Below are positions 12,513 through 26,370 of a stretch of 64,000 bases of DNA, one piece after another. The stretch comes from Acanthosepion esculentum (taxonomy: Eukaryota; Mollusca; Cephalopoda; Sepiida; Sepiidae): NCBI GenBank assembly GCA_964036315.1, contig CAXIWW010000817.1, forward strand, positions 7,475,501 to 7,539,500. The letters are read 5' to 3'. Position numbers and translations under genes: made by a program. Numbering within the stretch: position 1 is the first letter of the stretch; each line of letters begins with the position of its first letter. A model generated the notes under the pieces. That model was not told where the DNA came from. It saw only the letters and a list, made by a program, of their open reading frames with translations, and did not search any database.

Positions 12513-14589
12513 GCTGAGATTCCTTGTAAGGCAGTTTTGAAAAAAAGAGACAGGTGATGTCGTTTTGTAGCAGCCTAGATTGCTTTGAAGGCAGTTTTCA
12601 CAAAAGAGCCAAGATACGTCGGCTCGTAGACGCCTGGGATTTCTTGTAAATCAATTTGCACAAAAGAGCCAGGAGAATTCGGCTTGCAGGAGCCTGAGAT
12701 TGCTTGTAAAGCAGTTGTCACAAAAGAGACAGAATATGTCGATTTGTAGCGGCATGAGATTACTTGCAAGGCAGTTCTCACAAAAGAGCCAGGCGTATTC
12801 GGCTTGTAGTTGCCTGAGATTTCTTGTAAGGCAGTTGTCACAAAAGAGTCAGGTGAAGTCGGCTCGTAGCAGCCTGATATTGCTTGTAAGGCAGTTGCCA
12901 CAAAAGAGCCAGGAGAAATTGGCTTGTCGCCGCCTGGGATTGCTTGTAAGGCAATTCGCACAAAAAGCCAGGAGAATTCATAATGCTGCAGCCTGAGAAT
13001 GCTTGTAAGGCAGATGCCACAGATGAGCCTGGGGAAATCGGTTCGAAGCAACCTGAGATTGCTTGTATGGCAATTGGCAAAAAAAATCAGGAGAATTGGA
13101 CTACCGGATGCCTGAGATTGCTTGTAAGGCAGTTGTCACAAAAGAGCCAGGATATGTCGATTTATAGCGGCCTGAGATTCCTTGTAAAGCAGTTTCACAA
13201 AAGAGCAAGGCGTATTCGGCTTGTAGCAGGCTGAGATTGCTTGTAAGGCAGTTTTTTAAAAAAGTGACTGTAGATGTCGTTTTGTAGCAGCGTGAGATTG
13301 CTTGTAAGGCAGTTGCCACAAATGAACCAGGAGAATTGGGTTTGCTGCAGCCTGAGATTGCTTGTAAGGCCGTTATCACAATAGAGCCAGGAGAATTCGG
13401 CTTTTAGCAGCCTGAGATTGCTTGCAAGGCAGTTCCCACAAAAGTGCCTGGAGAAATCGGCACGTAGCCGTCTGGGATTGCTTTAAGGCAATTGGCACAA
13501 AAATAAGGAGAATTGTGCTGGCGTCAGCCTGAGATTGCTTGCAAGACAGTTGTCGCAAAAGAGACAGGAGATGTCGATTTGTAGCGGCCTGAGATTTCTT
13601 GCAAGGCACTCTCACAAACGAGCCAGGCGTCTTCGGCTTGTAGCGGCCTGAGATTGCTTGTAAGGCAGTTTCACAATAGAGCCAAGAGAAGTTTGCTCGT
13701 AGCAGCCTGACATTGCTTGTAAGGCAGTTGTCACAAAAGCGCCAGGAGAATTTGGCTTTTAGCAGCCTGAGATTTCTTGTAAGGCTGTTGCCACAAAAAA
13801 GCCAGGAGAAATCGGCTCGTAGACGCCTGGGATTGCTTGTAAGTTAATTCGCACAAAAAGCCAGGAGAATTCATATTGCTGCAGCCTGAGAATGCTTGTA
13901 AGGCAGATGCCAGAAATGTGCCAGGGGAAATCGGTTTGTAGCAGCCTGGGAATGCTTGTAAGACAATTATAACAAAAAGTCAGGAGAATTGGACTACCGG
14001 CAGCCTGAGATTGCTTGTAAGGCATTTGTCACAATAGAGCCAGGAGAATTCGTCTTGTAGCAGCCTGAGATTGCTTGTAAGGCAGTTACCACAAAAGAAC
14101 CAGGAGAAATCGGCACTTAGCCGCCTGGTATTGCTCTTAAGGCAATTGGCACAAAAAGTCAGGAGAATTGTGCTGGCGGAAGCCTGACATTGCTTGTAAG
14201 GCAGTTGTCACAAAAGAGAAAGGAGATATCGATACGTAGCGGCCTGAGATTGCTTGCAAGGCAGTTTCACAATAATTGCCAGGCGTATTCGGCTTGTAGA
14301 GGCCTGAGATTGCTTGTAAGGCAGTTTCACAAAAGAGACAGGAGATGTCGTTTTGTAGCAGCCTGATATTACTTGTAACGCAGTTTTCACAAAAGAGCCA
14401 AGAGAAGTCGGCTCGTAGCAGCCTGACATTGCTTGTAAGGCAGTTGTCACAAAAGCGCGAGGAGAAACCGACTTGTAGCAGCCTGAGATTTCTTGTAAGG
14501 CAGCTGTCACAAAAGAGCCAGGCGTATTCGGCTTGTAGCAGCCTGAGATTGCTTGTAATGCAGTTGCCACAAAAGAGCCAGAAGAAATC

Positions 14590-15030
14590 AGCCCGTAGCA
14601 GCCTGGGATGGCTTGTGAGGCAATTGGCCAAAAAGCCAGTAGAATTAGGCTTGCTGCACCCTGAGATTGCTTGTAAGGCCAGGCGTAGACGACTTGTAGC
14701 AGTCTGAGATTACTTTTAAGGCATTTGTCACAAAAAAAGGTGATGACGGCTCGTAGAAACCTCAGATTGCTTTTAATCAGTTGTCACAAAAGAGCCAGGA
14801 GAATTCCGCTTGTAGCAGCCTGAGATTGCTTGTAAGGCAGTTGCCACAAAAGAGCCAGGAGAAATCCGCTAGTACCAGCCTGGGATGGCTTGTAATGCAA
14901 TTGGCAAAAAAGAGCCAGGATTTCGGCTCGTAGCAGCCTGAGATTGCTTGTAAGGCAGTTGTCATAGAAGAGCCAGACTCGTAGAAGCCTGAGATTGCTT
15001 GGAAGGCAGTTGGCAGAATAGAGGCAGAAG
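14590..15030 (+). repeat. ~440-bp degenerate A segment, copy 1
   Basis: This run of irregular A monomers shares unusual truncations with 16925-17365. Both contain GAAGAAATCAGCCCG, then CCAGGCGTAGACG, then TTTTAATCAGTTGTCAC, then TTGGAAGGCAGTTGGCAGAA. Shared idiosyncratic truncations mean the two segments derive from one duplication with a spacing of about 2.33 kb, not from independent decay. Confidence 0.75.
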
Positions 15031-16924
15031 AATTCATATTGCTGTAGCCTGAGAATGCTTGTAAGGCAGATGCCACAAATGAGCCATGGGAAATCGGTTC
15101 GTGGCAGCCTGGGATTGCTTGTATGGCAATTGGCACAAAAAATCAGGAGAATTGGACAACCGGATGCCTGAGATTGCTTGTAAGGCAGTTGTCACAAAAG
15201 AGCCAGGATATGTCGATTTGTAGCGGCCTGAGATTGCTTGTAAGGCAGTTTCACAAAAGAGCCAGGCGTATTCGGCTTGTAAGGCAGTTTTGTCGTTTTG
15301 TAGCAATCTGAGATTGTTTTTAAGGCAGTTTTTACAAAAGAGACAAGAGTAGTCGGCTCGTAGACGCCTGGGATTGTTGTAAGGCAATTTGCACAAATGA
15401 GCCAGGAGAATTCGGCTTGCAGCAGCCTGAGATTGCTTGGAAGGCAGTTGCCACATTTGAGCCAGGAGAAATCGGCTCGTAGACGCCTGGGATTGCTTGG
15501 AAGGCAATTGGCACAAAAAGCCAGGGGAATTAGGATTGCTGTAGACTGAGATTGCTTTTAAGGCAGTTGTCACAATAGAACCGGGAGAATTTGGCTTATA
15601 GCAGCCTGAGATTGCTTGTAAGGAAGTTACCACAAAAGAGCCAGGAGATATCGGCACGTAACCGCCTGGTATTGTTTTTAAGACAATTGGCACAAAAAGT
15701 CAGGAGAACTGCCCTGCGGCAGCCTGAGATTGCTTGTAAGGCAGTTGTCACAAAAGAGACAGTAGATGTCGATTTGTAGTGGCCTGATATTGCTTGCAAA
15801 GCAGTTTCACAAAAGAGCCAGGCGTATTCGGCTTGTAGCAGCCTGAGATTGCTTGTAAGGCAGTTACCACAAAAGAGCCAGGAGAAATCGGCACGTAGCC
15901 GCCTGGGATTGCTTTTAAGGCAATTGGCACAAAAAGTCAGGAGAACTGTCCTGGCGGAAGACTGAGATTGCTTGTAAAGCAGTTGTCACAAAAGAGACAG
16001 GAGATGTCGGCTTGTAGAAGCCTGACATTGCTTGTAAGGGAGTTGTCACAAAAGCGCCAGGAGAATACGGCTTGTAGCAGCTGGAGATTACTTGCAAGGC
16101 AGTTTTCACAAAAGAGCCAAGATAAGTCGGCTCGTAACAGCCTGACATTGATTGTAAGGCAGTTGTCATAAAAGCGCCAGGAGAATTCGGCTTGTAGAAG
16201 CCTGAGATTTCTTGTAAGGCAGTTGCCACAAAAGCGCCAGGAGAAATCGGCTCGTAGACGCCTGGGATTGCTTGTAAGGCAATTTGCACAAAAAGCCAGG
16301 AGAATTCATATTGCTGCAGCCTGAGAATGCTTTTAAGGCAGATGACACAGATGAGCCAGGAGAAATCGGTTCGTAGCAGCCTGGGATTGGTTGTAAGGCA
16401 ATTAGCACAAAAATAAGGAGAATTGGACTAGCGTCAGCCTGAGATTGCTTGTAAGGCAGTTGTCACAAAAGAACCAGTATATGTCGATTTGTAGCGGCCA
16501 ATTCGGCTTGTAGCAGGCTGAGATTGCTTGAAAGGCAGTTTTCACAAAAGAGCCAAGAGAAGTCGGCTCGTAGCAGTCTGACATTGCTTGTAAGGCAGTT
16601 TTCACAAAAGAGCAAGGAGAAGTCGGCATGTTGCAGACTGAGATTGCTTGTAAGGCAGTTGCTGCAAAAGAGGCAGTAGAAATCGGCTTGTAGCAGCCTG
16701 AGATCCTTTGTAAGACAGTTTTCACAAATAGCCCGGAGAAGTCGGCCGATAGCAGCGGGTCAAAAAAGAGTCAGAAGGTGTAAGTTTGTAGAAGCCTGAG
16801 ATTGCGTGTAAAGCAATTTTCACAAAAAGCCAGGGGAAACGGGCTCGTAGCTGCGTGGAATTGCTTGTAATGAAACTGGCACAAAAATCCAAGAGAATTG
16901 GGCTTGCTGCTGTGAAGAGCCAGA

Positions 16925-17365
16925 AGAAATCAGCCCGCAGCAGCCTGGGATGGTTTGTAAGGCAAGTAGAATTAGTAGAATTAGGCTTGCTGAACCCTGA
17001 GATTGCTTGTAAGGCCAGGCGTAGACGGCTTGTAGCAGTCTGAGATTGCTTTTAAGGCATTTGTCACAAAAGAAAGATGACGGCTCGTAGAAGCCTGAGA
17101 TTGCTTTTAATCAGTTGTCACAAAAGAGCCAGGAGAATTCGGCTTGTAGCAGCCTGAGATTGCTTTTAAGGCAGTTGCCACAAAAGAGCCAGGAGAAATC
17201 CGCTAGTAGAGGCTGGGATGGCTTGTAAGGCAATTGGCACAAAAGAGCCAGGAGATCGGCTCGTAGCAGCCTGAGATTGCTTGTAAGGCAGTTGTCATAG
17301 AAGAGCCAGGCTCGTAGAAGCCTGAGATTGCTTGGAAGGCAGTTGGCAGAATAGAGGCAGGAGAA
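16925..17365 (+). repeat. ~440-bp degenerate A segment, copy 2
   Basis: This is the partner of 14590-15030, with the same order of shortened monomers and the same odd strings. It has a small extra repeat near 16963-16984 (AGTAGAATTAGTAGAATTAG). After about 17365 the two copies diverge into different A variants. Confidence 0.75.
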
Positions 17366-20300
17366 ATCGTCTTGCAGCAACCTGGGATCCTTTGTAAGAC
17401 AGTTTTCACAAATTGCCCGATGAAGTCGGCCCATAGCAGCCTGAGATTGCTTGTAAGGCAGTTTTCACAGACGAGCCAGCAGGTGTAGGCTCGTATTAGC
17501 CTGAGATCGTTGTAAGGCAGTTTTCACAAAAGAGCCAGGATATGTCGTTTTGTAGCAGCCTGAGACTGCTTGTAAGGCAGTTGCCACAAAAGAGCAAGGC
17601 GTATTCGGCTTGTAGCAGCCTGAGATTTCATGTAAGGCAGTTTTCACAAAAGTCTTAAGAGAAATCGGATCATAGCAGCCTGACATTGCTTGTAAGGGTG
17701 TTGTCACAAAAGAGCCGGTAGAATTCGTCTTGTAGCAGCCTGAGATTGCTTGTAAGGCAGTCGCCACAAAAGAGCCTTGAGAAATCGGCTCGTAGCAGCC
17801 TGGGATTATTTTGTAAGGCAATTTGCAAAAAAGCCAGGAACATTGGGCTTGCTGCAGCCTGAGATTGCTTGTAAGGCAGTTGTCACGAAAGACCCAGGAG
17901 ATCGAATTTTTAGCAGCCTGAGATTGCTTGTAATGCAGTTGTCTTAAAAGTACCAGCAGGTGTAGGCTTGTAGAAGAATGAGATTGCTTGTAAGGCAATT
18001 TTCACAAATCTCCCAGGAGAACCGGCTCGTAGAATCCTATGTTTGCGTGTAAGGCACTTTCCACAAAAAGCCAGGAGAAATGGGCTCGTAGCAGCCTGAG
18101 ATTGCTTGTAAGGCAGGTGTCACAAAAGAGCCAGGCGTATTCGGATTGTAGCAGCCTGAGATTGATTGTAAGGCTGTTTTCACAAAATGAGCCAGCAGAA
18201 TTGGGCTTCCTGCAGCCTGAGATTCGTTGTAAGGCAGTTGTCACAACAAGCCAGGAGAAATGGGCTCGTAGCTGCGTGGGATTGCTTGTAAGGCAAATGG
18301 CACAAATCACTTGGTTTCTGGTGCATATTTGAGCGTCTAATATAAAAAGATAAACTACGTCCAGCAGCATGGCCTCTGATTTGTTGGTTTCCGGTCCATA
18401 TTTGAGAGTCTAATGTAAGATTTTAGACTACGTCCAGAAGCATCGCCTCTGACCTTTTGGCTTCCGGTCCATATTTGAGCGTCTTGTGTAAGATGATACA
18501 CTACGTCCAGCAGCCCTGTTTCTGATCACTTGGTTTCCGGTGCATATTTGAGCGTCTAATGTAAAAAGATAAACAACGTCCAGCAGCCTTCCCTCGGATC
18601 AGTTGGTTTCCTGTCCATATTTGTGCGTCTAATGTAAGATTTTACATGATGTCCAGCAGCATGTCCTCTGACCCGTTGCCTTACGGTCCATATTTGAGCC
18701 GATTGTGTAAGATGATACACTACGTCCAGCAGCCATGATTATGATCTTTTGGATTCTGGTGCTTATTTGAGCGTCTAATTTAAAAAGATAAACTACGTCC
18801 AGCAGCATGGCCACTGATCTGTTGGTTTCCGGTCAATATTTGAGCGTCTAATGTAAGATTTTAGATTTTGTCCAGCAGCATGGCCTCTGACCTTTTGGCT
18901 TCCGGTCCATATTTGAGCGTCTTGTGTCACATGATACACTACATCCAGCAGCCCTGTTTCTGATCTCTTGGTTTGTGATGCATATTTGAGCGTCTGATGT
19001 AAAAAGATAAACTACTTTCCAGCAGCATGGCCTCAGAGCTGTTGGTTTCTGGTGCATATTTGAGCGTCTGATGTAAAAAGATAAACTACTTTCCAGCAGC
19101 ATGGCCTCTGATCTGTTGGTTTCCGGTGCATATTTGAGCGTCTAATGTAAGATTTTTGAATACGTCCAGCAGGTGCCCTCTGATCGGTTGGTTTCCGGTC
19201 CATATTTGAGCGTCTAATGTAAGATTTTACATGACGTCCAGCAGTGTGGCCTCTGACCTGTTTGCTTCCGGTCCATATTTGGGCCTCTTGTGTAAGATGA
19301 TACACTACGTCTAGCATCTCTGTTTCTGATCTCTTGGTTTCTGGTGCATATTTGAGCGTCTAATGTAAAAAGATAAACTACGTACAGCGGCATGACCTTT
19401 GATCTGTTGGTTTCCGTCCATATTTGAATGTCTTATATAAGATTCTAGACTACGTCCAGCAGCATGTCTTCTGACCTGTTGGCTTCCGGTCCATATTTGA
19501 GCCTCTTGTGTAAGATGATACACTACGTCCAGCAGCCATGATTATGATCTTTTGGATTCTGGTGAATATTTGAACGTCTAATGTAAAAAGATAAACTTCG
19601 TCCAGCAGCATGGCCTCTGATCTGTTGGTTTCTGTTCCATATTTGAGCCTCTAATGTAAGATTTTATACTACGTCCAGCAGATGGCCTCTGACCTGTTAG
19701 CTTCAGGTCAATATTTGAGCGTCTTGTGTAAGATGATACACTACATCCAGCAGCCCTGTTTCTGATCTCTTGGTTTCTGGTGCATATTTGAGCGTCTAAT
19801 GTAAAAAAATAAACTACGTCCAGCAGCCTTCCCTCGGATCAGTTGGTTTCCTGTCCATATTTGTGCGTCTAATGTAAGATTTTACATGATGTCCAGCAGC
19901 ATGTCCTCTGACCCGTTGCATTCCGGTCCATATTTGAGCCGATTGTGTAAGATGATACACTACGTCCAGCAGCCATTATTCTGATCTGTTGGATTCTGGT
20001 GCATATTTGAGCGTCTAATGTAAAAAGATAAACTACGACCAGCAGCATGGCCTCTGATATGTTGGTTTCCCGTCCATATTTGAGCGTCTAATGTAATATT
20101 TTAGAGTAGGTCGAGCAGCATGGCCTCTGACCTGTTGGCTTCCGGTCCATACTTGTGCATCTTGTGCAAGATGATACACTACGTCCAGCACCCCTTTTTC
20201 TGATCTCTTGGTTTCTTGTGCATATTTGAGCGTCTAATGTAAAAAGGTAAACTACGTCCAGCAGCATGGCCTCTGATCTGTTGGTTTCCGGTCCATATTT

Positions 20301-21210
20301 GAGCGTCTAATGTAAGATTTCAGAGTACGTCGAGAAGCATGGCCTTTGACCTGTTGGCTTCCGGTTCATATTTGAGCGTCTTGTGCAAGATTATACACTA
20401 CGTCCAGCAGCCCTGTTTCTGATCTCTTTATTTCTGGTGCATATTTGAGCGTCTAATTTAAAAAGATAAACTACGTCCAGCAGCATGGCCTCTGATCTGT
20501 TGGTTTCCGCTCCATATTTGAGCCTCTAATATAAGATATTACATGATGTCCAGCAGCATGGACTCTGACCTGTTGGTTTCCGGTCCACATTTGAGCGTCT
20601 TGTGTAAGATGATACACTACGTCTAGCATCCCTATTTCTGATCTGTTGGTTTCTGGTGCATATTTGAGCGTCTAATGTAAAAAGATAAAATACGTCCAGC
20701 AGCATGGCCTCTGATCTGTTGGTTTCTGTTCCATATTTGAGCGTCTAATGTAAGATTTTAGACTACGTCCAGCAGATGGCCTCTGACCTGTTGGATTCCG
20801 GTCAATATTTGAGCGTCTTGTGTAAGATGATACACTACATCCAGCAGACCTGTTTCTGATCTCTTGGTTTCTGGCGCGTATTTGAGCGTCTAATGTAAAA
20901 AGATAAACTACGTCCAGCAGCCTTGCCTCTGATCGGTTGGTTTCCGGTCCATATTTGAGCGTCTAATGTAAGATTTTTCATGATGTCCAGCAGCAGGGCC
21001 TCTGATCTGTTGGTTTCCCGTCGATATTTGTACGTCTAATGTAAGATTTTAGAGTACGTCGAGCAGCATCGCCTCTGACCTGTTGGCTTCCAGTCCATAT
21101 TTGTGCGTCTTGTGCAAAATGATACACTACGTCCAGCAGCCCTGTTTCTGATCTCTTGATTTCTGGTGCAATATTTGAGCGTCTAATATAAAAAGATAAA
21201 CTACGTCCAG

Positions 21211-22960
21211 CAGCATGGCCTCTGATGTGTTGGTTTCCGGTCCACGTTTGTGCGTCTTGTGTAAGATGATACACTACGTCTAGCATCCCTGTTTCTGATC
21301 TCTTGGTTTCTGGGGAATATTCGAGCGTCTAATGTAAAATGATAAACTACGTCCAGGAGCATGGCTTCTGATCTGTTGGTTTCCGGTCCTTATTTGAGCG
21401 TCTAATGTAAATTATAGACTACGCCCAGCAGCATGGCCTCTGAACTGTTGGCTTCCGGTTCATATTTGAGCGTCTTGTGTAAGATGATACACTACGTCCA
21501 GCAACCATGATTCTGATCTCTTGGTTTCTGGTGCATATTTGAGCGTCTAATATAAAATATAAACTACCCCCAGCAGCATGGCCTCTGATCTGTTGGTTTC
21601 CGGTCCATATTTGAGTGTCTTGTGTAAGATGATACACTACGTCCAGCAGCCCTGTTTCTGATCTCTTGGTTTGTGGTGCATATTTGAGCGTCTAATGTAA
21701 AAATATAAACTACGTCCAGCAGCATGGCCTCTGATCTGTTGGTTTGCGGTCCATATTTGAGCGTCTAATGTAAGATATTACATGACGTCCAGCAGCGTGG
21801 CCTCTGACCTGTTGGCTTCTGGTCCATATTTGAGCCTCTTGTGTAAGATGATACAGTACGTCCAGTAGCCATGATTCTGATCTGTTGGATTCTGGTGCAT
21901 ATTTGAGCGTCTAATTTAAAAAGATAAACTACGACCAGCAGCATGGCCTCTGATTTGTTGGTTTCCGGTCCATATTTGAGCGTCTAATTTAAGATTTCAG
22001 AGTACGTCGAGCAGCATGACCTCTGACCTGTTGGCTTCCGGTCCATATTTGAGCGTCTTGTGTAAGATGATACACTACGTCCAGCAGCCCTGTTTCTGAT
22101 CTCTTGGTTTCTGGTGCATATTTGAGCGTCTAATTTAAAAAGATAAACTACGTCCAGCAGCATGGCCTCTGATCTGTTGGTTTGCGCTCCATATTTGAGC
22201 CTCTAATGTAAGATATTACATGACGTCCAGCAGCATGGCCTCTGACCTGTTGGTGTCCGGTCCACATTTGAGCGTCTTGTGTAAGATGATACACCACGTC
22301 TAGCATCCCTGTTTCTGATCTCTTGGTTTCTGGTAAATATTTGAGCGTCTAATGTAAAAAGATAAACTACGCCCAGCAGCATAGCTTCTGATCTGTTGGT
22401 TTCCGTCCATATTTGAAAGTCTTATGTAAGATTTTAGACTACGTCCAGCAGCATGGACACTGACCTGTTGGCTTCCGGTCCATATGTGAGCGTCTTGTGT
22501 AAGAGGATACACTACGTCCAGCAGCCATGATTCTGATCTGTTGGTTGCTGGTGCATATTTGAGCGTATAATTTAAAACGATAAACTACGTCCAGCAGCAT
22601 GTCCTCTTATCTGTTGGTTTCCGGTCCATATTTGAGCGTCTAATGTAAGATTTTAGACTACGTCCAGCAGCATGGCCTCTGACCTGTTGGCTTCCGGTCC
22701 ATATTTGAGCGTCTTGTGTAAGATGATACACTACGTCCAGCAGCACAGCCTCTGATCTGTTGGTTTCCGATCCATATTTGAGCATCTAAATGTAAGATTT
22801 TAGAGTACGTCCAGCAGCATAGTCTCTGACCTGTTGGATTCCGGTCCATATTTGAGCGTCTTGTGTAAGGTGATACACTACGTCCAGCAGCCATGATTCT
22901 GATCTGTTGGTTTCTGGTACATATTTGGACTTCTAATGTAAAAAGATAAACTACGACCAG
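21211..22960 (+). repeat. 1,750-bp tandem duplication in family C, unit 1
   Basis: This segment of eight C trimers is followed immediately by a nearly identical copy. Shared private variants include GGTCCACGTTTGTGCG, GGGGAATATTCGAGCG and the marker TGATGTGTTGG, which sits at 21224 here and 22974 in the next unit. Differences are few; for instance, the bases near 21550 read AAAATATAAACTACCCC here and AAAAGATAAACTACGTC in unit 2. The length is close to eight times 219, so the exchange kept the trimer register. Confidence 0.88.
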
Positions 22961-24711
22961 CAGCATGGCCTCTGATGTGTTGGTTTCCGGTCCACGTTTG
23001 TGCGTCTTGTGTAAGATGATACACTACGTCTAGCATCCCTGTTTCTGATCTCTTGGTTTCTGGGGAATATTCGAGCGTCTAATGTAAAAAGATAAACTAC
23101 GTCCAGGAGCATGGCTTCTGATCTGTTGGTTTCCGGTCCTTATTTGAGCGTCTAATGTAAATTATAGACTAGGCCCAGCAGCATGGCCTCTGAACTGTTG
23201 GCTTCCGGTTCATATTTGAGCGTCTTCTGTAAGATGATACACTACGTCCAGCAACCATGATTCTGATCTCTTGGTTTCTGGTGCATATTTGAGCGTCTAA
23301 TATAAAAAGATAAACTACGTCCAGCAGCATGGCCTCTGATCTGTTGGTTTCCGGTCCATATTTGAGTGTCTTGTGTAAGATGATACACTACGTCCAGCAG
23401 CCCTGTTTCTGATCTCTTGGTTTGTGGTGCATATTTGAGCGTCTAATGTAAAAATATAAACTACGTCCAGCAGCATGGCCTCTGATCTGTTGGTTTGCGG
23501 TCCATATTTGAGCGTCTAATGTAAGATATTACATGACGTCCAGCAGCGTGGCCTCTGACCTGTTGGCTTCTGGTCCATATTTGAGCCTCTTGTGTAAGAT
23601 GATACAGTACGTCCAGTAGCCATGATTCTGATCTGTTGGATTCTGGTGCATATTTGAGCGTCTAATTTAAAAAGATAAACTACGACCAGCAGCATGGCCT
23701 CTGATCTGTTGGTTTCCGGTCCATATTTGAGCGTCTAATTTAAGATTTCAGAGTACGTCGAGCAGCATGACCTCTGACCTGTTGGCTTCCGGTCCATATT
23801 TGAGCGTCTTGTGTAAGATGATACACTACGTCCAGCAGCCCTGTTTCTGATCTCTTGGTTTCTGGTGCATATTTGAGCGTCTAATTTAAAAAGATAAACT
23901 ACGTCCAGCAGCATGGCCTCTGATCTGTTGGTTTGCGCTCCATATTTGAGCCTCTAATGTAAGATATTACATGACGTCCAGCAGCATGGCCTCTGACCTG
24001 TTGGTGTCCGGTCCACATTTGAGCGTCTTGTGTAAGATGATACACTACGTCTAGCATCCCTGTTTCTGATCTCTTGGTTTCTGGTAAATATTTGAGCGTC
24101 TAATGTAAAAAGATAAACTACGCCCAGCAGCATAGCTTCTGATCTGTTGGTTTCCGTCCATATTTGAAAGTCTTATGTAAGATTTTAGACTACGTCCAGC
24201 AGCATGGACTCTGACCTGTTGGCTTCCGGTCCATATGTGAGCGTCTTGTGTAAGAGGATACACTACGTCCAGCAGCCATGATTCTGATCTGTTGGTTGCT
24301 GGTGCATATTTGAGCGTATAATTTAAAACGATAAACTACGTCCAGCAGCATGTCCTCTTATCTGTTGGTTTCCGGTCCATATTTGAGCGTCTAATGTAAG
24401 ATTTTAGACTACGTCCAGCAGCATGGCCTCTGACCTGTTGGCTTCCGGTCCATATTTGAGCGTCTTGTGTAAGATGATACACTACGTCCAGCAGCACAGC
24501 CTCTGATCTGTTGGTTTCCGATCCATATTTGAGCGTCTAAATGTAAGATTTTAGAGTACGTCCAGCAGCATAGTCTCTGACCTGTTGGATTCCGGTCCAT
24601 ATTTGAGCGTCTTGTGTAAGGTGATACACTACGTCCAGCAGCCATGATTCTGATCTGTTGGTTTCTGGTACATATTTGGACTTCTAATGTAAAAAGATAA
24701 ACTACGACCAG
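22961..24711 (+). repeat. 1,750-bp tandem duplication in family C, unit 2
   Basis: This is the second, nearly identical unit, offset by 1750-1751 bp from 21211-22960. It ends where ordinary type 1 monomers resume after CTACGACCAGCAGCATGGCC at about 24720. The very low divergence marks a recent event, or possibly an assembly duplication. Confidence 0.88.
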
Positions 24712-26074
24712 CAGCATGGCCTCTGACCTGTTGGTTTCCCGTCCATATTTGAGCGTCTAATGTAAGATTTTAGACTACGTCCAGCCACATGGCCTCTGAC
24801 CTGTTGGCTTGCAGTCCATATTTGAGCGTTTTCTGTAAGATGATACACTACGTCCAGCAGCCCTGTTTCTGATCTCTTGGTTTCTGGTGCATATTTGAGC
24901 GTCTAATATAAAAAGATAAACTACACCCTGCAGCATGGCCTCAGAATTGTTGGTTTCCGTTCCACATTTGAGCGTCTAATGTAAGATTTTAGCATACATC
25001 CAGCAGCATGCCCTCTGACCTGTAGGCTTCCGGTCCATATTAGAGCGTCTTCTGTAAGATGATACACTACGTCCAGCAGCCATGATTCTGATCTGTTGGT
25101 TCCTGGTGCATATTTGAGCGTCTAATGTAAAAAGATAAACTAAGACCAGCAGCATGGCCTCTGACCTGTAGGTTTCCGGTCATATTTGAGCGTCTAATGT
25201 AAGATTTTAGACTACGACCAGCAGCATTGACTCTGACCTGTTGGCTTCCGGTCCATATTTGAGCGTCTTGTGTAAGATGATACACTACGTCCAGCAGCCA
25301 TGATTCTGATCTCTTGGTTTCCGGTCCATATTTTGAGCGTCTAATATAAAAAGATAAACTAAGACCAGCAGCACAGCCTCTGATCTGTTGGTTTCCGATC
25401 CACATTTTAGCGTCTAATGTTAGATTTTAGACTCCGTCCAGCAGCATAGTCTCTGACCTGTTGGATTCCGGTCCATATTTTAGCGTCTTGTGTAAGGTGA
25501 TACACCACGTCCAGCAGCCATGAATCTGATCTGTTGGTTTCTGGTACATATTTGAGCTTCTAATGTAAAAAGATAAACTACGTCCAGCAGCATTGCCTCT
25601 GACCTGTTGGTTTCCCGTCCATATTTGAGCGTCTAATGTAAGATTTTAGACTACGTCCAGCAGCATGGCCTCTGATCTGTTGGTTTCCGGTCCATATTTG
25701 AGCGTCTAATGTAAGATTTTAGACTCCGCCCAGCAGCATAGTCTCTGACATATTGGCTTCCGGTCCATATTTGAGCGTCTTGTGTAAGATGATACACTAC
25801 GTCCAGCAGCCATGATTCTGATCTGTTGGTTTCTGGTTCATATTTGAGCGTCTAATGTAAAAAGATTAACTATGACTAGCAGCAAAGCCTCTGATCTGTT
25901 GGTTTCCGGTCCATATTTGAGCGTCTAATGTAAGATTTTAGACTCCGTCCAGCAGCATAGTCTCTGACCTGTTGGATTCCAGTCCATATTTTAGCGTCTT
26001 GTGTAAGGTGATACACTACGTCCAGCAGCCATGATTCTGATCTGTTGGTTTCTGGTACATATTTGAGCTTCTAA

Positions 26075-26370
26075 TGTAAAAAGATAAACAACGTCCAGCA
26101 GCATGGCGTCAGAACTGTTGGTTTCCGTTCCATATTTGAGCGTCTAATGTAAGATTTTAGACTACATCAAGCAGCATGCCCTCTGACCTGTAGGCTTCCG
26201 GTCCATATTTTGAGCGTCTAATGTAAAAAGATAAACAACGTCCAGCAGCATGGCGTCAGAACTGTTGGTTTCCGTTCCATATTTGAGCGTCTAATGTAAG
26301 ATTTTAGACTACATCAAGCAGCATGCCCTCTGACCTGTTGGCTTCCTGTCAATATTTGCGCGTGTTGTGT
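26075..26370 (+). repeat. 147-bp local duplication that breaks the C trimer order
   Basis: A two-monomer segment containing AAGATAAACAACGTCCAGC and GGCGTCAGAACTGTTGG is repeated with an offset of 147 bp (26081 and 26228). At the join a type 2 head (GGCTTCCGGTCC) is followed directly by a type 3 tail, so the type order is disturbed locally. This fits an unequal exchange out of trimer register. Confidence 0.75.

Larger units (their letters stand above)
12477..18306 (+). repeat. Family A 60-bp satellite array, block 2
   Basis: This array has about 97 monomers in the same orientation as block 1. A recognisable composite of several variants recurs with its marker GCCTGAGAAT near 12991, 13884, 15048 and 16319 (also near 284 in block 1), so ordered multi-monomer units exist but at irregular spacing (about 0.9-1.3 kb). 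From about 14600 and again from about 16740 many monomers are shortened or fused, so the 60-bp rhythm breaks. The right edge passes into family C at about 18307, within the string CACAAATCACTTGG. Open frames in both strands are 20-residue-period shadows. Confidence 0.93.

Noticed and set aside
22658..24717. Two identical ~100-codon frames in family C as duplicated genes
   Set aside because: They are the same satellite segment duplicated at a 1,751-bp offset. The frame is a product of the trimer and shows no domain.
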